The notes beneath the pieces were generated by a model, which saw only the letters and a list, made by a program, of their open reading frames with translations, was not told the origin of the DNA and did not search any database. Source: JALYNX01 sp035292685 (GTDB lineage: Bacteria > Actinomycetota > Acidimicrobiia > Spongiisociales > ZC4RG35). From it: DNA of 33,997 nt. The stretch lies in contig DATDPP010000091.1 in the NCBI GenBank assembly GCA_035292685.1, forward strand, positions 1 through 33,997. The letters are read 5' to 3'. Made by a program: the position numbers and the translations under genes. Every line of letters begins with the position of its first letter. The stretch's first letter is position 1. Shown in pieces: positions 7,996-16,347 of the stretch.

Positions 7996-9713
7996 CAGAG
8001 GTCCTCGAGGCTCATGACAACCCGGTCATTCGACCCGCCGGCGGGGACCATGGGGAAGCACATCTCCTCGGTGTCGACCACCACCTCGAGGACCACCGGT
8101 CGGTCGTTGACCGACAGTGACTTCTCGATTGCCGGGTCGATCTCGGAGGGATGGTCCACGCGCAGCCCGACACACCCCATCGCCTCGGCGAGCATCGGAT
8201 AGTCCGGGGTGTGAGTGGTGAGGTCGACAGCCGACAGCCGGCCCCCGTAGAAGAGGTTCTGCCATTGCTTGACCATCCCGTAACCGCCGTTGTTGAACAC
8301 GGCGATCTTGACCGGGATCTTCTCGGTGGACGCGGTGATCAGCTCCTGACAGGTCATCTGGAAGCATCCGTCACCGTCGAGGGCATAGACCAGATCATCG
8401 GGACGGGCAGCCTTGGCCCCGATGGCAGCGGGGACGGCGAATCCCATGGTTCCCAGCCCTCCGGAGTTGACCCAGGATCGAGGCTTGGTGAAGCTCCAAA
8501 ATTGTGAAGCCCACATCTGATGCTGGCCGACACCGGCGGCAATTATCGCCTCGCCACCGACCGCGGCGTGGAGACGCTCGATGAAATGTTGGACCTTGAT
8601 CGGCCCGTCGGGGGGTTGGTCGTAGGCCAGGGGATGGCTCTCCTGCCAGGCGGAGATTTGGGCTAGCCATGCGGCGCGGGGCGGCGCCTGACTGGGGTCA
8701 CGACGTGCGCTCAACTCGTCGAGGAAATGCTTGAGGACCGAGCGGGCGTCACCCACGATCGGGACATCCGCCTTGCGCACCTTGCCTATCTCCGCAGGGT
8801 CGACATCGACATGGATCACTTTGGCGTCGGGGGCGAACGCCGACGGGTCCCCGGTTACCCGGTCGTCGAATCGGGCGCCGAGGCTCACGAGCACATCCGA
8901 CTTCTGGATGGCGGTGGTGGCGGTGTAAAGGCCATGCATCCCGGGCATCCCCAGGGCCAGAGGGTGATCGTCAGGGAAGGCGCCCCGCGCCATGAGGGTG
9001 GTGACGACGGGGGCGTTGGCGGCTTCGGCGAAAGCCAACAGCTCGGCAGCGGCTCCTGCCTTGATCACACCGCCCCCGACGTAGAGGACCGGTCGTTCGG
9101 CTCCTTCAATGAGATCGATGGCAGCTCTGATCTGGACCGGGTGCCCGGTTGTGGTGGGCTTGTAGCCGGGAAGCGTCATGGTCACCGGCTGATGCCAGGT
9201 GGTTCGCTGATTGAGGATGTCCTTGGGGATGTCGACCAGGACTGGGCCGGGACGCCCGGTCGAGGCGATGTGGAACGCCTGGTGCACTATGTCGGGGATC
9301 TCATCGGCGTCGGTCACCAGATAGGAGTGTTTGGTGCAGTGCATGGCCAGACCCGTCGTGTATGCCTCCTGGAAGGCGTCGCTCCCGATGGCGGTCGTTG
9401 GCACCTGGCCGGTGATCGCCACCAGCGGCGTCGAGTCCATCAACGCGTCCTGGAGCGGGGTGATCAAGTTGGTCGCCCCCGGTCCCGAAGTGGCCATGAC
9501 CACACCGACCCGGCCACTGGCCTGGGCGAAGCCCTCGGCCATATGTCCGGCTCCCTGTTCGTGTCTTGCCAGGATGTGGCGGATCGGGCTGTCGACCAGG
9601 GGGTCATAGGCGGGGAGAATGGCGCCGCCGGGCACCCCGAACATGATGTCAACCCCTTCGTGCTCGAGGCTGCGAAGTAATGAGTTGGATCCGGTAAACG
9701 GCTTTTCGGTCAT
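7995..9713 (-). CDS. ilvB: Acetolactate synthase large (catalytic) subunit
   Basis: 572-residue thiamine diphosphate enzyme that forms 2-acetolactate or 2-aceto-2-hydroxybutyrate, the first common step of branched-chain amino acid synthesis. The N-terminal domain has FGVPGGAILPAYD and the catalytic Glu in LARHEQGAGHMAEGF. The middle domain binds FAD. The C-terminal ThDP motif runs from GDGCFQM to NNGGYGMVKQWQ. Length is normal. ATG 9713 is preceded by a weak AGAAAG. An attenuator lies directly upstream, so expression should respond to Leu/Val/Ile supply. Confidence 0.97.
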   Translation of the reverse strand: MTEKPFTGSNSLLRSLEHEGVDIMFGVPGGAILPAYDPLVDSPIRHILARHEQGAGHMAEGFAQASGRVGVVMATSGPGATNLITPLQDALMDSTPLVAITGQVPTTAIGSDAFQEAYTTGLAMHCTKHSYLVTDADEIPDIVHQAFHIASTGRPGPVLVDIPKDILNQRTTWHQPVTMTLPGYKPTTTGHPVQIRAAIDLIEGAERPVLYVGGGVIKAGAAAELLAFAEAANAPVVTTLMARGAFPDDHPLALGMPGMHGLYTATTAIQKSDVLVSLGARFDDRVTGDPSAFAPDAKVIHVDVDPAEIGKVRKADVPIVGDARSVLKHFLDELSARRDPSQAPPRAAWLAQISAWQESHPLAYDQPPDGPIKVQHFIERLHAAVGGEAIIAAGVGQHQMWASQFWSFTKPRSWVNSGGLGTMGFAVPAAIGAKAARPDDLVYALDGDGCFQMTCQELITASTEKIPVKIAVFNNGGYGMVKQWQNLFYGGRLSAVDLTTHTPDYPMLAEAMGCVGLRVDHPSEIDPAIEKSLSVNDRPVVLEVVVDTEEMCFPMVPAGGSNDRVVMSLEDL

Positions 9714-9725
9714 GATCTTTCTAAC

Positions 9726-9748
9726 AAAAAACCCTCCGGCTGGAGGGT
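9726..9748 (-). terminator. Intrinsic terminator of the ilv attenuator
   Basis: Read on the minus strand: ACCCTCC, loop AGCC, GGAGGGT, then a run of six T (9731-9726). The 7-bp GC-rich stem plus U-tract lies between the leader peptide stop and ilvB, 12 nt before the ilvB ATG. Its position inside the leader marks it as an attenuator. Confidence 0.88.
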
Positions 9749-9782
9749 CGAGCGCACGCGAATGGCGGCGCGTGCTACTCGA
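9748..9782 (-). promoter_or_regulatory. Leader hairpin preceding the ilv terminator
   Basis: On the minus strand TCGAG-TA-GCACGCG pairs with CGCGTGC-G-CTCGA: 12 base pairs with a small internal loop and an 8-nt apical loop. The 5' arm covers the last codons and stop of the leader peptide, so a ribosome on the leader would control its folding. The 3' arm ends at the first base of the terminator stem. It could be a pause hairpin or part of the switch. Confidence 0.6.
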
Positions 9783-9819
9783 TGAGCAGGGGTACGGCGA
9801 CGGTCAGGTTCGGCTTCAT
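9775..9819 (-). CDS. Branched-chain amino acid leader peptide
   Basis: 14-codon ORF, MKPNLTVAVPLLIE then TAG. Six of the last ten codons are for Leu, Val or Ile, the regulatory codons expected for an ilv leader. It lies between a consensus promoter and an intrinsic terminator directly upstream of ilvB, so it is almost certainly an attenuation leader peptide. ATG is 10 nt after the -10 box with no Shine-Dalgarno sequence. Analogous leader-peptide attenuation of ilvBN operons is known in Corynebacterium. Confidence 0.85.
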   Translation of the reverse strand: MKPNLTVAVPLLIE

Positions 9820-9829
9820 GTGCTGTACG

Positions 9830-9858
9830 AGTAAACACCCAGGTCAGGGAGATGTCAA
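9830..9858 (-). promoter_or_regulatory. Promoter of the ilvBN-leuBCD operon
   Basis: On the minus strand: TTGACA (9858-9853), a 17-nt spacer, TTTACT (9835-9830). Perfect -35, 4/6 -10 and ideal spacing. The predicted start, about 9823, is within a few bases of the leader ATG at 9819. Confidence 0.75.
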
Positions 9859-9998
9859 GATCTCCCAATAGCAATCGGTTGCAGACGGCGCCGGCTTGAG
9901 GTGATCGGTCGTACACCCAGCGGTAGTTCTGCGCTCATTGAACGAATGTTGCCCTTCAGGCGTCTAGTCAGTGTGAACCAGAGGAGATACTGATCGAC

Positions 9999-10381
9999 GT
10001 GAAGCCCGAAGTCGAGGCAGAGCGTCTTCGCCAGACCAACTTCGCCGACTTCTACCGGCTCCGAAGAGAACCGATATATCGGGCTCTCGCCATGACTCTT
10101 CGTGACGAGGACATCGCCGCCGACGCCGTGGAAGAAGCCATGGCTCGCGCCTACGAACGCTGGCGTTCCTCTCGCCGATTGCGACGAGGGGCACTTCCAA
10201 TCTTGGAAGGACAACGGTGGTGGTTACAGGTGGTATCAGGGACCGGGCAGATCGAGGAGCTGTGGATTCTCGAGGTCGATGGCGACCGGATCCTGGTCAG
10301 GGCTCGTATTTCCCTGAGATATCGGCTCAAGACCGAGCCGAGCTGCAACAGGTCATGAACTCGATCCACATCGAGCCCTGA
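9999..10381 (+). pseudogene. Composite remnant: ECF sigma factor head joined to a second protein's tail
   Basis: From GTG 9999 (GAGGAG upstream at 9981) about 54 residues match the start of an ECF sigma factor region 2 (FADFYRLRREPIYRALA, then EDIAADAVEEAMARAYERW). Homology then stops, well short of the rest of region 2 and all of region 4. From about 10165 another reading frame gives ADCDEGHFQSW and GGGYRWYQGPG; a second frame continues with QIEELWILEVDGDRILVR; a third with GSYFPEISAQDRAEL and IHIEP before TGA 10381. Together these resemble the C-terminus of a common uncharacterised actinobacterial protein, from memory. So a deletion seems to have fused two genes, and two one-base losses then broke the second. 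Both breaks fall in GGG runs. A 119-residue frame remains open from 9999 to 10358 and could still be expressed. Confidence 0.65.
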
Positions 10382-10451
10382 CCGTCGGTCCGGGTCGGAG
10401 AGGCATGGCGGCCCATCGTTGAACCTCGGGGATTCGCCGGCTTGAGGTTGA

Positions 10452-11330
10452 ATGGCCCCGATGTACGGGTTCGTCGAGCTGGGGGGCACCAAGAGCTTGG
10501 TCGGTTTTGGCACCACGGCCGATGACATCACCGATGTCGGGCGGATCCCCACCACTGAGCCGGGGGAAACCCTGGCGCTTCTCGTCGCCCATCTTCGAAG
10601 CAGGGCCAACGAGTTAAGCGCGCTTGGGATCGTCTCGTTCGGGCCTCTGGAGCTGCGGCCGGGGCACGAGAGGTACGGAGAGATCACAATCACCACTAAG
10701 CCCGGGTGGTCCAACATCTCGGTCCTAAGACCGTTCCAAGAAGCCTTCGACTTAGATGTGGGCCTCGATACCGATGTCAACGGCGCCGCACTGGGCGAGG
10801 GCCGGTGGGGGGCGGCAAAAGGGCTGGAGAACTTCGTCTACCTCACCGTCGGGACCGGGATCGGTGGGGGCGCCGTCTCCCATGGCGCCTTGGTGAGCGG
10901 GTTGGGGCACCCCGAGATGGGTCACGTCGTGGTGAGCCCACATCCTGACGATAGTTTCGAGGGTGTATGCCCCTTTCATGGCGGCTGTCTCGAGGGAATG
11001 GCCAGCGGGCCGGCCCTGGAGGCGAGGTTCGGAATGCCTGCCAGCAGTCTCGGGGCGGAGGCGGGACGTGCGGTCGACCTCGTCGGGTTCTACCTGGCAC
11101 AAGGGATCCGAGACATCATCTACACACTCAGCCCGGAACGTGTCGTGATCGGCGGAGGAGTGGCCAAGTTGCCCGGTTTCTTCGAGTCGATCCAAACCCA
11201 TCTCAAATACCAGATGGGTGGGTACCCGGGGCACGAGGAGCACGACGCCGGGTTCGTGGTGGCTCCCGGGCTGGGTGAAATGTCCGGCCTCGCCGGTGCG
11301 CTGGTCCTCGCCGAGCAGTCGGTGGTCTGA
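10452..11330 (+). CDS. ROK-family sugar kinase, probable fructokinase
   Basis: 292-residue ROK kinase. The N-terminus YGFVELGGTKSLVGFG is the phosphate-binding motif. LDTDVNGAALGEGRWG holds the catalytic Asp, followed by TVGTGIGGG. The zinc site of ROK proteins is complete: GHPEMGH, then CPFHGGCLEG (His and three metal-ligand positions). The surrounding pattern is closest to Bacillus-type fructokinases, which phosphorylate fructose at C6. Given the nearby nagZ-nagA-SIS operon, an N-acetylglucosamine kinase role is a possible alternative. ATG 10452 is used; a second ATG at 10461 (MYGFVE) is also plausible. GAGG lies 4 nt before the first. Confidence 0.85.
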   Translation: MAPMYGFVELGGTKSLVGFGTTADDITDVGRIPTTEPGETLALLVAHLRSRANELSALGIVSFGPLELRPGHERYGEITITTKPGWSNISVLRPFQEAFDLDVGLDTDVNGAALGEGRWGAAKGLENFVYLTVGTGIGGGAVSHGALVSGLGHPEMGHVVVSPHPDDSFEGVCPFHGGCLEGMASGPALEARFGMPASSLGAEAGRAVDLVGFYLAQGIRDIIYTLSPERVVIGGGVAKLPGFFESIQTHLKYQMGGYPGHEEHDAGFVVAPGLGEMSGLAGALVLAEQSVV

Positions 11331-11333
11331 GCC

Positions 11334-12524
11334 ATGGGCACACCACATCTTCAGATCCGTCCCGGCAACCCGGACTTCCTGGATCTGCCTTGGGCCGACC
11401 CAGTTGAGGAGTGGGACTCCGAGCGTCTCGTCGACATGCCGACCGGGATTCACCGTCATCCGGTGGTGTTCGTGGCTTACGACGAGGGTGTTTATGCGAT
11501 CAAGGAGTTGCCCCGCCCAAGGGCCACCTCCGAATTCTCGGTGTTGCGGTCGCTCGAGGAGCGCACCGGACTCGCTGCCACCCCTGCCGGCCTGGTCTCA
11601 CGTAACTGGCTGGAACCGGGGGTGGAACAGGGAGGAGCCGTTATCACCCGATATGTGGAGCATTCGTTTCCCTACCGACACCTGGTGAGCGGTCCCGGGT
11701 TCGGGCGGCGACGTGGGCAAATGCTCGATGCCATTGCCGGGTTGTTGGTTGATCTTCATCTTGCCGGGTGCTTTTGGGGCGACTGTTCGCTCTCCAATGT
11801 CCTCTATCGATACGACGCCGGGGCGATCGAGGCGATCATGATCGACGCCGAGACGTCGGAGCTTCATCCCGGGCTTTCCGACGGTCAGCGTCTTCAGGAT
11901 CTCGAGATCATGAAGGAGAACCTGGCTGGCGAGATGGCCGACATCGCAGCCGAGCACGAGTCGGATCTCGATGCGGCGGACCTGGGTCTGGGCGACGGAG
12001 TGGAGGAGAGATACGACTTGCTCTGGCGGGAGCTGAATGAAGATCTGGTGATCTCGGCCAACGAGCGATATCGCATTCGACAACGGATCGCACGTCTCAA
12101 CGAGTTGGGGTTCTCCGTGGACGACGTCGATCTTGCTCCGGTTGGAAAAGATGATCGGGTGCGGATGAGGGTCCGGGTCGGCGGTCGTACCTTTCACAGC
12201 CAGCGACTGCGCGAGCTCACAGGCATCGAGGCCTCGGAGAACCAGTCACGTCACATCCTCAGTGACCTGAATTACTTCATTGCCAAGTCGGGGAGCAAGT
12301 CCTCGACCGGCAAGACCGTGGCCGTCATGTCATGGATCACCACGTGTTTCGAGCCCTTGATTGGTCAGATCTCGGAGGTGTGGGAAGGCGACCCGATCCA
12401 GGGCTTCTGCGACTTGCTTCAGTTCCGGCTCTCGGCTGCCACGGGGCGCGGGGCGGACGTCCCCAACGACGAGGCATTTCGTTTGTGGTCCGAAGCGGGT
12501 TTCCCCGGGTTTCCCGTCCGATGA
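11334..12524 (+). CDS. DUF4032 protein with kinase-like fold
   Basis: 396-residue cytoplasmic protein of the DUF4032 type. Residues about 40-170 resemble a lipopolysaccharide-kinase-like protein kinase fold: an ATP-lobe segment with GVYAIKELP, then LHLAGCFWGDCSLSNVLYRY (catalytic-loop-like, with D and N) and IMIDAETSE (metal-loop-like Asp). The C-terminal half is the DUF4032 region, partly helical. Function is unknown in the family; kinase activity has not been shown as far as I know. It starts 3 bases after the ROK kinase stop and is probably co-transcribed with it. It is convergent with the SIS gene, 4 bases apart. Confidence 0.8.
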   Translation: MGTPHLQIRPGNPDFLDLPWADPVEEWDSERLVDMPTGIHRHPVVFVAYDEGVYAIKELPRPRATSEFSVLRSLEERTGLAATPAGLVSRNWLEPGVEQGGAVITRYVEHSFPYRHLVSGPGFGRRRGQMLDAIAGLLVDLHLAGCFWGDCSLSNVLYRYDAGAIEAIMIDAETSELHPGLSDGQRLQDLEIMKENLAGEMADIAAEHESDLDAADLGLGDGVEERYDLLWRELNEDLVISANERYRIRQRIARLNELGFSVDDVDLAPVGKDDRVRMRVRVGGRTFHSQRLRELTGIEASENQSRHILSDLNYFIAKSGSKSSTGKTVAVMSWITTCFEPLIGQISEVWEGDPIQGFCDLLQFRLSAATGRGADVPNDEAFRLWSEAGFPGFPVR

Positions 12525-12528
12525 GAAA

Positions 12529-13548
12529 TCAGGTGGTCCTGGTCACCTTCTTCAGCCCGCGGGGTTGCTCAGGATCGAGGCCTTTTGCCAGCGTCAGGTG
12601 GTAGACGAAGAGTTGGCCGACAACGATCGCCGGCACCGGGGTCAACCATTCACCGATAGCGTCCGGAATGGTGATGTGGTTCCCGGCAAGCACTGTGAGC
12701 GCCGGGTCGTCGCTGATGGTGAGCAAGCGGGCGCCCGCCTCTGCTGCTCGATGCAACACGTCGGAGACTTCTCTATGAGCCGGGCCGCGCATCGTGACTG
12801 AGAACACCGGGTAACCGGGCTCGACCACCGCCACCGGCCCGTGAAGAAAATCGGCGGTTGAGAATGGCTGGGCGACCACATGGGTCAGTTCCTGGAGTTT
12901 GAGCGCCCATTCGAAGGCAGTGGCCTGATTGAACCCCCGTCCGAGCACGGCACAGTGCTCGATGTCCGTGAAGGACCAGGCGGCCATCCTGATGACCTCC
13001 TCGAGCTGCAGCACCCCGGCGACCGACCCGCCGACCTCGTTCAACGAGCCGGTGACAGCGTTGAGGGCGTGGGAGACGAGGGCGATCATCGCCAGCGTCG
13101 AGGTGTAGGTCTTGGTGGCGGCCACCGATTCCTCCACACCGGCCGAGAGGTCGACGATCACGTCGGCCTCCGCAGCGAGCGGCGAACCCGGGTCGTTGGT
13201 GAAAGCCACAGTCGGACGTTTCTGGCTCCGGCCTTCCTCCAGAACCGAAACGATGTCGGGAGACTGCCCGCTCTGGGAAATGCCCACCACCAGCGCATCT
13301 GTGAGCCTTGGCGGGTGGTCATAGATCGAAAACAGGGAAGGCGTCGTCAATCCCACCGAAAGGCCGTTGCGGGTGCCCCAGACGTACTGGGCGTACCGCG
13401 CTGCGTTGTCCGAGGTCCCTCTGGCGGCGATAACCACGTGGGTGCAGCCGCCCGCCAGTTCGGCTACCCGACCCGTCGTCACCTGGTTGACCTCGATTGC
13501 CCTGGCGATGACCGAAGGCTGCTCCCGGATCTCGTCGATCATCCCCAT
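12529..13548 (-). CDS. Double-SIS protein, probable glucosamine-6-phosphate deaminase (NagB-II type)
   Basis: 339-residue protein with two SIS sugar-isomerase domains, similar to the isomerase half of GlmS but without the glutaminase domain. Visible blocks: ARGTSDNAARYAQY, GISQSGQSPD and SVAATKTYTS in domain one; LGRGFNQATAFEWALKLQE (catalytic-Glu region) and FLHGPVAVV (His) in domain two; C-terminal DPEQPRGLKKVT. Placed directly after nagA it most likely converts glucosamine-6-P to fructose-6-P and ammonia, like the SIS-type NagB-II enzymes that replace classic NagB. The true start is ATG 13548 (or the ATG two codons later), 2 bases after the nagA stop; the longer frame to 13740 overlaps nagA. 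Confidence 0.85.
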   Translation of the reverse strand: MGMIDEIREQPSVIARAIEVNQVTTGRVAELAGGCTHVVIAARGTSDNAARYAQYVWGTRNGLSVGLTTPSLFSIYDHPPRLTDALVVGISQSGQSPDIVSVLEEGRSQKRPTVAFTNDPGSPLAAEADVIVDLSAGVEESVAATKTYTSTLAMIALVSHALNAVTGSLNEVGGSVAGVLQLEEVIRMAAWSFTDIEHCAVLGRGFNQATAFEWALKLQELTHVVAQPFSTADFLHGPVAVVEPGYPVFSVTMRGPAHREVSDVLHRAAEAGARLLTISDDPALTVLAGNHITIPDAIGEWLTPVPAIVVGQLFVYHLTLAKGLDPEQPRGLKKVTRTT

Positions 13549-13550
13549 GA

Positions 13551-14678
13551 TCAGGACTTCCCTCGTTCGTAGGCCACCATCCCCGAGGCGACGGTCATCA
13601 TCACCTGCAACTCCTGGTCGAGGACCGTCAGATCGGCCCGATGCCCGGTCCGGATCTCTCCCCGGTCGGTCGCCTTCATCAAGGTCGCGGGGGTGAGGGT
13701 CGCACAGCGGACCGCCTCGGCGAAGGTGGCGTCTGTCCATGCCCCGAGGTTGGCGACCGCCCGCTCCATGGTGAGGGTGCTGCCTGCAAGTTTCCCCTCT
13801 GCTGTTCTCGGTCCATCATCGCCCACGATCACTTGCCGGTCACCCAGGAGATAGGTGCCCCCGCCCATGCCGGTTGCCTGCATGGCGTCGGTGACCAGGA
13901 TCATTCGATCGGGGCCCAGCAACTCCCAGGCGAGTTTCAGGGTGGCGGGATGGGTGTGCAGCCCGTCGACAATGAGCCCGCAGGGCCTGCTCGAGGCGAG
14001 CGCTGCTCCCACCATTCCTGGCTCCCGATTCTGAAACTGACTCATCTGATTGAACAGGTGGGTGACGGCGCTCCACGGGCCTCGCAACGCAGGTGCTGCC
14101 GTCTCGTAGTCCGCCCCGCTGTGGCCGGCGGCGACCACGATTCCCGCTGCGTCGAGAATCGCGGCCACCTTTCCGGCGCCCTCCAACTCGGGGGCGATGG
14201 TCACCATGCGCACCACACCCGATTCGGCCCACAGCCCAGCTATTGCCACATCAGGGAGCCGCAAGTATTCGGTGTTGTGGGCTCCGGCCCACCCGGGCGA
14301 GATCCAGGGCCCCTCGATATGGGCACCCAAGACCTCGGCGCCGAGGTACCCCGGAGGCGGTCCGGCGATCAACACCTCGATGGCCCGATCGATCATCTGG
14401 TATGGGCTGGTGACAATGGTGGGAACGAACGACGTCACCCCGGTCTCGGGCAGCCTTCGGCCGACCTCCCAGATCGACTTCGGGTCGTTCGTGAAATCGT
14501 GGCCAAAACCCCCGTTGACCTGGATGTCGATCAGGCCCGGGATTATCGACATCCCGCTCACGTCGATGACCCGACTCCCGTCGACTGCTCCCAGGACCAA
14601 CCGCCCGTCGGCCGCGGTCACATCGGATGGCACCAGGCCATCGGGGGTGAGGGCAATGCCCCCACGCAGGGTTATCAC
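13551..14678 (-). CDS. nagA: N-acetylglucosamine-6-phosphate deacetylase
   Basis: 375-residue amidohydrolase that removes acetate from GlcNAc-6-P. Metal and catalytic motifs: HIEGPWISPGWAGAHN (metal Glu), AAGHSGAD (His), VTHLFNQMS (His), and LVTDAMQATG (catalytic Asp). IDIQVNGGFGHDF near residue 52 replaces the HxH seen in many amidohydrolases, as in single-metal NagA enzymes. GTG 14678 overlaps the nagZ stop (GTGA), so the two are coupled. The order nagZ-nagA-SIS gives a complete route from GlcNAc oligomers toward fructose-6-P, apart from a kinase. Confidence 0.94.
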   Translation of the reverse strand: MITLRGGIALTPDGLVPSDVTAADGRLVLGAVDGSRVIDVSGMSIIPGLIDIQVNGGFGHDFTNDPKSIWEVGRRLPETGVTSFVPTIVTSPYQMIDRAIEVLIAGPPPGYLGAEVLGAHIEGPWISPGWAGAHNTEYLRLPDVAIAGLWAESGVVRMVTIAPELEGAGKVAAILDAAGIVVAAGHSGADYETAAPALRGPWSAVTHLFNQMSQFQNREPGMVGAALASSRPCGLIVDGLHTHPATLKLAWELLGPDRMILVTDAMQATGMGGGTYLLGDRQVIVGDDGPRTAEGKLAGSTLTMERAVANLGAWTDATFAEAVRCATLTPATLMKATDRGEIRTGHRADLTVLDQELQVMMTVASGMVAYERGKS

Positions 14679-16267
14679 CGGATCAACCCGTGCCCGGTCG
14701 GATACAGATCCGGGATCGCAGCGGGCAGTCGCCCCGGGAACCCGGATCGGCCGAATAGCGCCGATCCCAGTGCATCCATCGATGGCTGGTGCGAGCTGTA
14801 GGTGCAGACATGGGTCATCGCGGAGGCATAGTGGGCCAGGTCGAACGGTGTGCGCAGCGCAACGGTCACCACCGGCTTGCCGATCGCCACCAGCGCCTGG
14901 ACGAGGCGGGATTGCCCGGCGGTGGCAGTCACGGTCCCTACGACCACCAGGTCATGAGCGCCCGCCGCATCCACAGCTGAGGTGATGTCGTTGTGGTCGG
15001 GGTCGTGGGGAAAGACGATCTCGGTCACCTGCTGGTGATGAGAGCGAAGCGCGCTGGCCAGACAAGGTTGGTAGAGCGCCGTGGTGTCTGCAGGGGTCAC
15101 GTTCGAAGGCTGAGGCTCAAGGGACAGCACCTTTGCCTCGGTTTCGAGATTCAGCGGCAGAAGGTCGGTGTCGTCGCGGACCAGGGTGATGGAGCGCAGA
15201 GCAAGCTCGGACGCCAGTCGTTGATGTTCCGCCGAGGCGACCAGATCCGGATCGTGCCCGTCGTTGGCGAGAGATGACCTGATCCCCTCGATCCGGGCCC
15301 GAGACACACGGAGTGTCTCCTCGGGGATCAGCCCGCGGGTGAAGCCGCGCTCTACTGCGGTCCGTACCCGCTGCTGAAGCTCGGGGTCGGGCATACAGAG
15401 AAGGAGGTCGACGCCGGCCCGCATCATGGCGATGATCTCCACGACCTGGGCCGGGCCTTGGTCGAGAGCTCCCATGTCGAGGGCATCGGTGATGATGACT
15501 CCCCGGTAACCGAGTTCGGCTCGGAGAAACCCGTTCATTCCCTTCTCGGTGGCCGCGATCGGGATCTCTCTGCTCCCGGTGATGGCGGGTACCACGTAGT
15601 GGCCGATCATCACCAGTTGGGCGCCGGCGCCGAAGCCAGCGGTGAATGGGGGCAACTCGACTGTATCGAGGCGGTCTCGGTCGAGATCGAGGATTGGGAG
15701 GTGGTAGTGGGGGTCGACCATCGCTTCCCCCTTGCCAGGAAAATGCTTGATGGTGGGCAGGACGCCAGCGGAGACGAACCCCTCTACAGAGGCTGCGGTC
15801 ATGGTGGCGACGGTGGTCGGATCATCACCGAAGCTCCGGATGCCGAGGGAGGGGTTGTCGGCTTGGGTGGCGACGTCCGCACACGGGGCGTAGTTGACAT
15901 TGATGCCGACAGCCCTCATCTCCCGGCCCATTGCCTGGGTGACACGGAAGACGAGGTCGTGGTCGCCGGTGGCTCCGAGGGCCATGTTGCCGGCGAATGG
16001 GGTTGAGCCGGTGATGCCGAGGAGCTGGCCGCCCTCCTGGTCGACAGCGACGAGGAGGGGATATCGGGCGGAGTTGCCCGCCTGAAGCCGTGTGGTCAGC
16101 TCGGACGTCTGCCCAGGTGAGCTCATGTTCCACTCGCGGAACAGGGTCACACCGGCCGGCGGTGCCTCCGCTAGACGGTCAGCCAGCCATGGCGGTACTT
16201 CGGTGCCCTCGAACGCCAGCATGAGATGAGGATCGGCGATGTGTCGGGGCGGGACTGTGTCGCTCAT
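14675..16267 (-). CDS. nagZ: Glycoside hydrolase family 3 beta-N-acetylglucosaminidase
   Basis: 530-residue GH3 enzyme, longer than minimal NagZ (about 340) because it keeps a C-terminal GH3 domain. VAVDQEGGQL, the KHFPGKG loop and the Asp-His pair in VDPHYHLP are the NagZ-type acid/base region; ITDALDMGAL carries the nucleophile Asp. The usual GHG and DSH of the family read GKG and DPH here, but the Asp-His dyad remains. There is no signal peptide or lipobox, so it probably acts in the cytoplasm on GlcNAc-containing muropeptides or chitooligomers. ATG 16267 lacks a clear Shine-Dalgarno. First gene of the nag operon and divergent from the GH13 gene. Confidence 0.9.
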   Translation of the reverse strand: MSDTVPPRHIADPHLMLAFEGTEVPPWLADRLAEAPPAGVTLFREWNMSSPGQTSELTTRLQAGNSARYPLLVAVDQEGGQLLGITGSTPFAGNMALGATGDHDLVFRVTQAMGREMRAVGINVNYAPCADVATQADNPSLGIRSFGDDPTTVATMTAASVEGFVSAGVLPTIKHFPGKGEAMVDPHYHLPILDLDRDRLDTVELPPFTAGFGAGAQLVMIGHYVVPAITGSREIPIAATEKGMNGFLRAELGYRGVIITDALDMGALDQGPAQVVEIIAMMRAGVDLLLCMPDPELQQRVRTAVERGFTRGLIPEETLRVSRARIEGIRSSLANDGHDPDLVASAEHQRLASELALRSITLVRDDTDLLPLNLETEAKVLSLEPQPSNVTPADTTALYQPCLASALRSHHQQVTEIVFPHDPDHNDITSAVDAAGAHDLVVVGTVTATAGQSRLVQALVAIGKPVVTVALRTPFDLAHYASAMTHVCTYSSHQPSMDALGSALFGRSGFPGRLPAAIPDLYPTGHGLIR

Positions 16268-16331
16268 GCTCGAAGCGATTGAACTACAGGGCGTCCCGCC
16301 ATGCTGAATCGGCGTGCCGGAGCCGAGTCGC

Positions 16332-16337
16332 TACTTT
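16332..16337 (+). promoter_or_regulatory. Putative leaderless -10 of the GH13 gene
   Basis: TACTTT, 10 nt before ATG 16348, with no Shine-Dalgarno between. It lies in the 80-base divergent region shared with nagZ. Confidence 0.3.
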
Positions 16338-16347
16338 CTCGCTCGAC

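Noticed and set aside
8727..9680. Long open frame opposite ilvB
   Set aside because: Antisense shadow of ilvB; no domain, no start signals.
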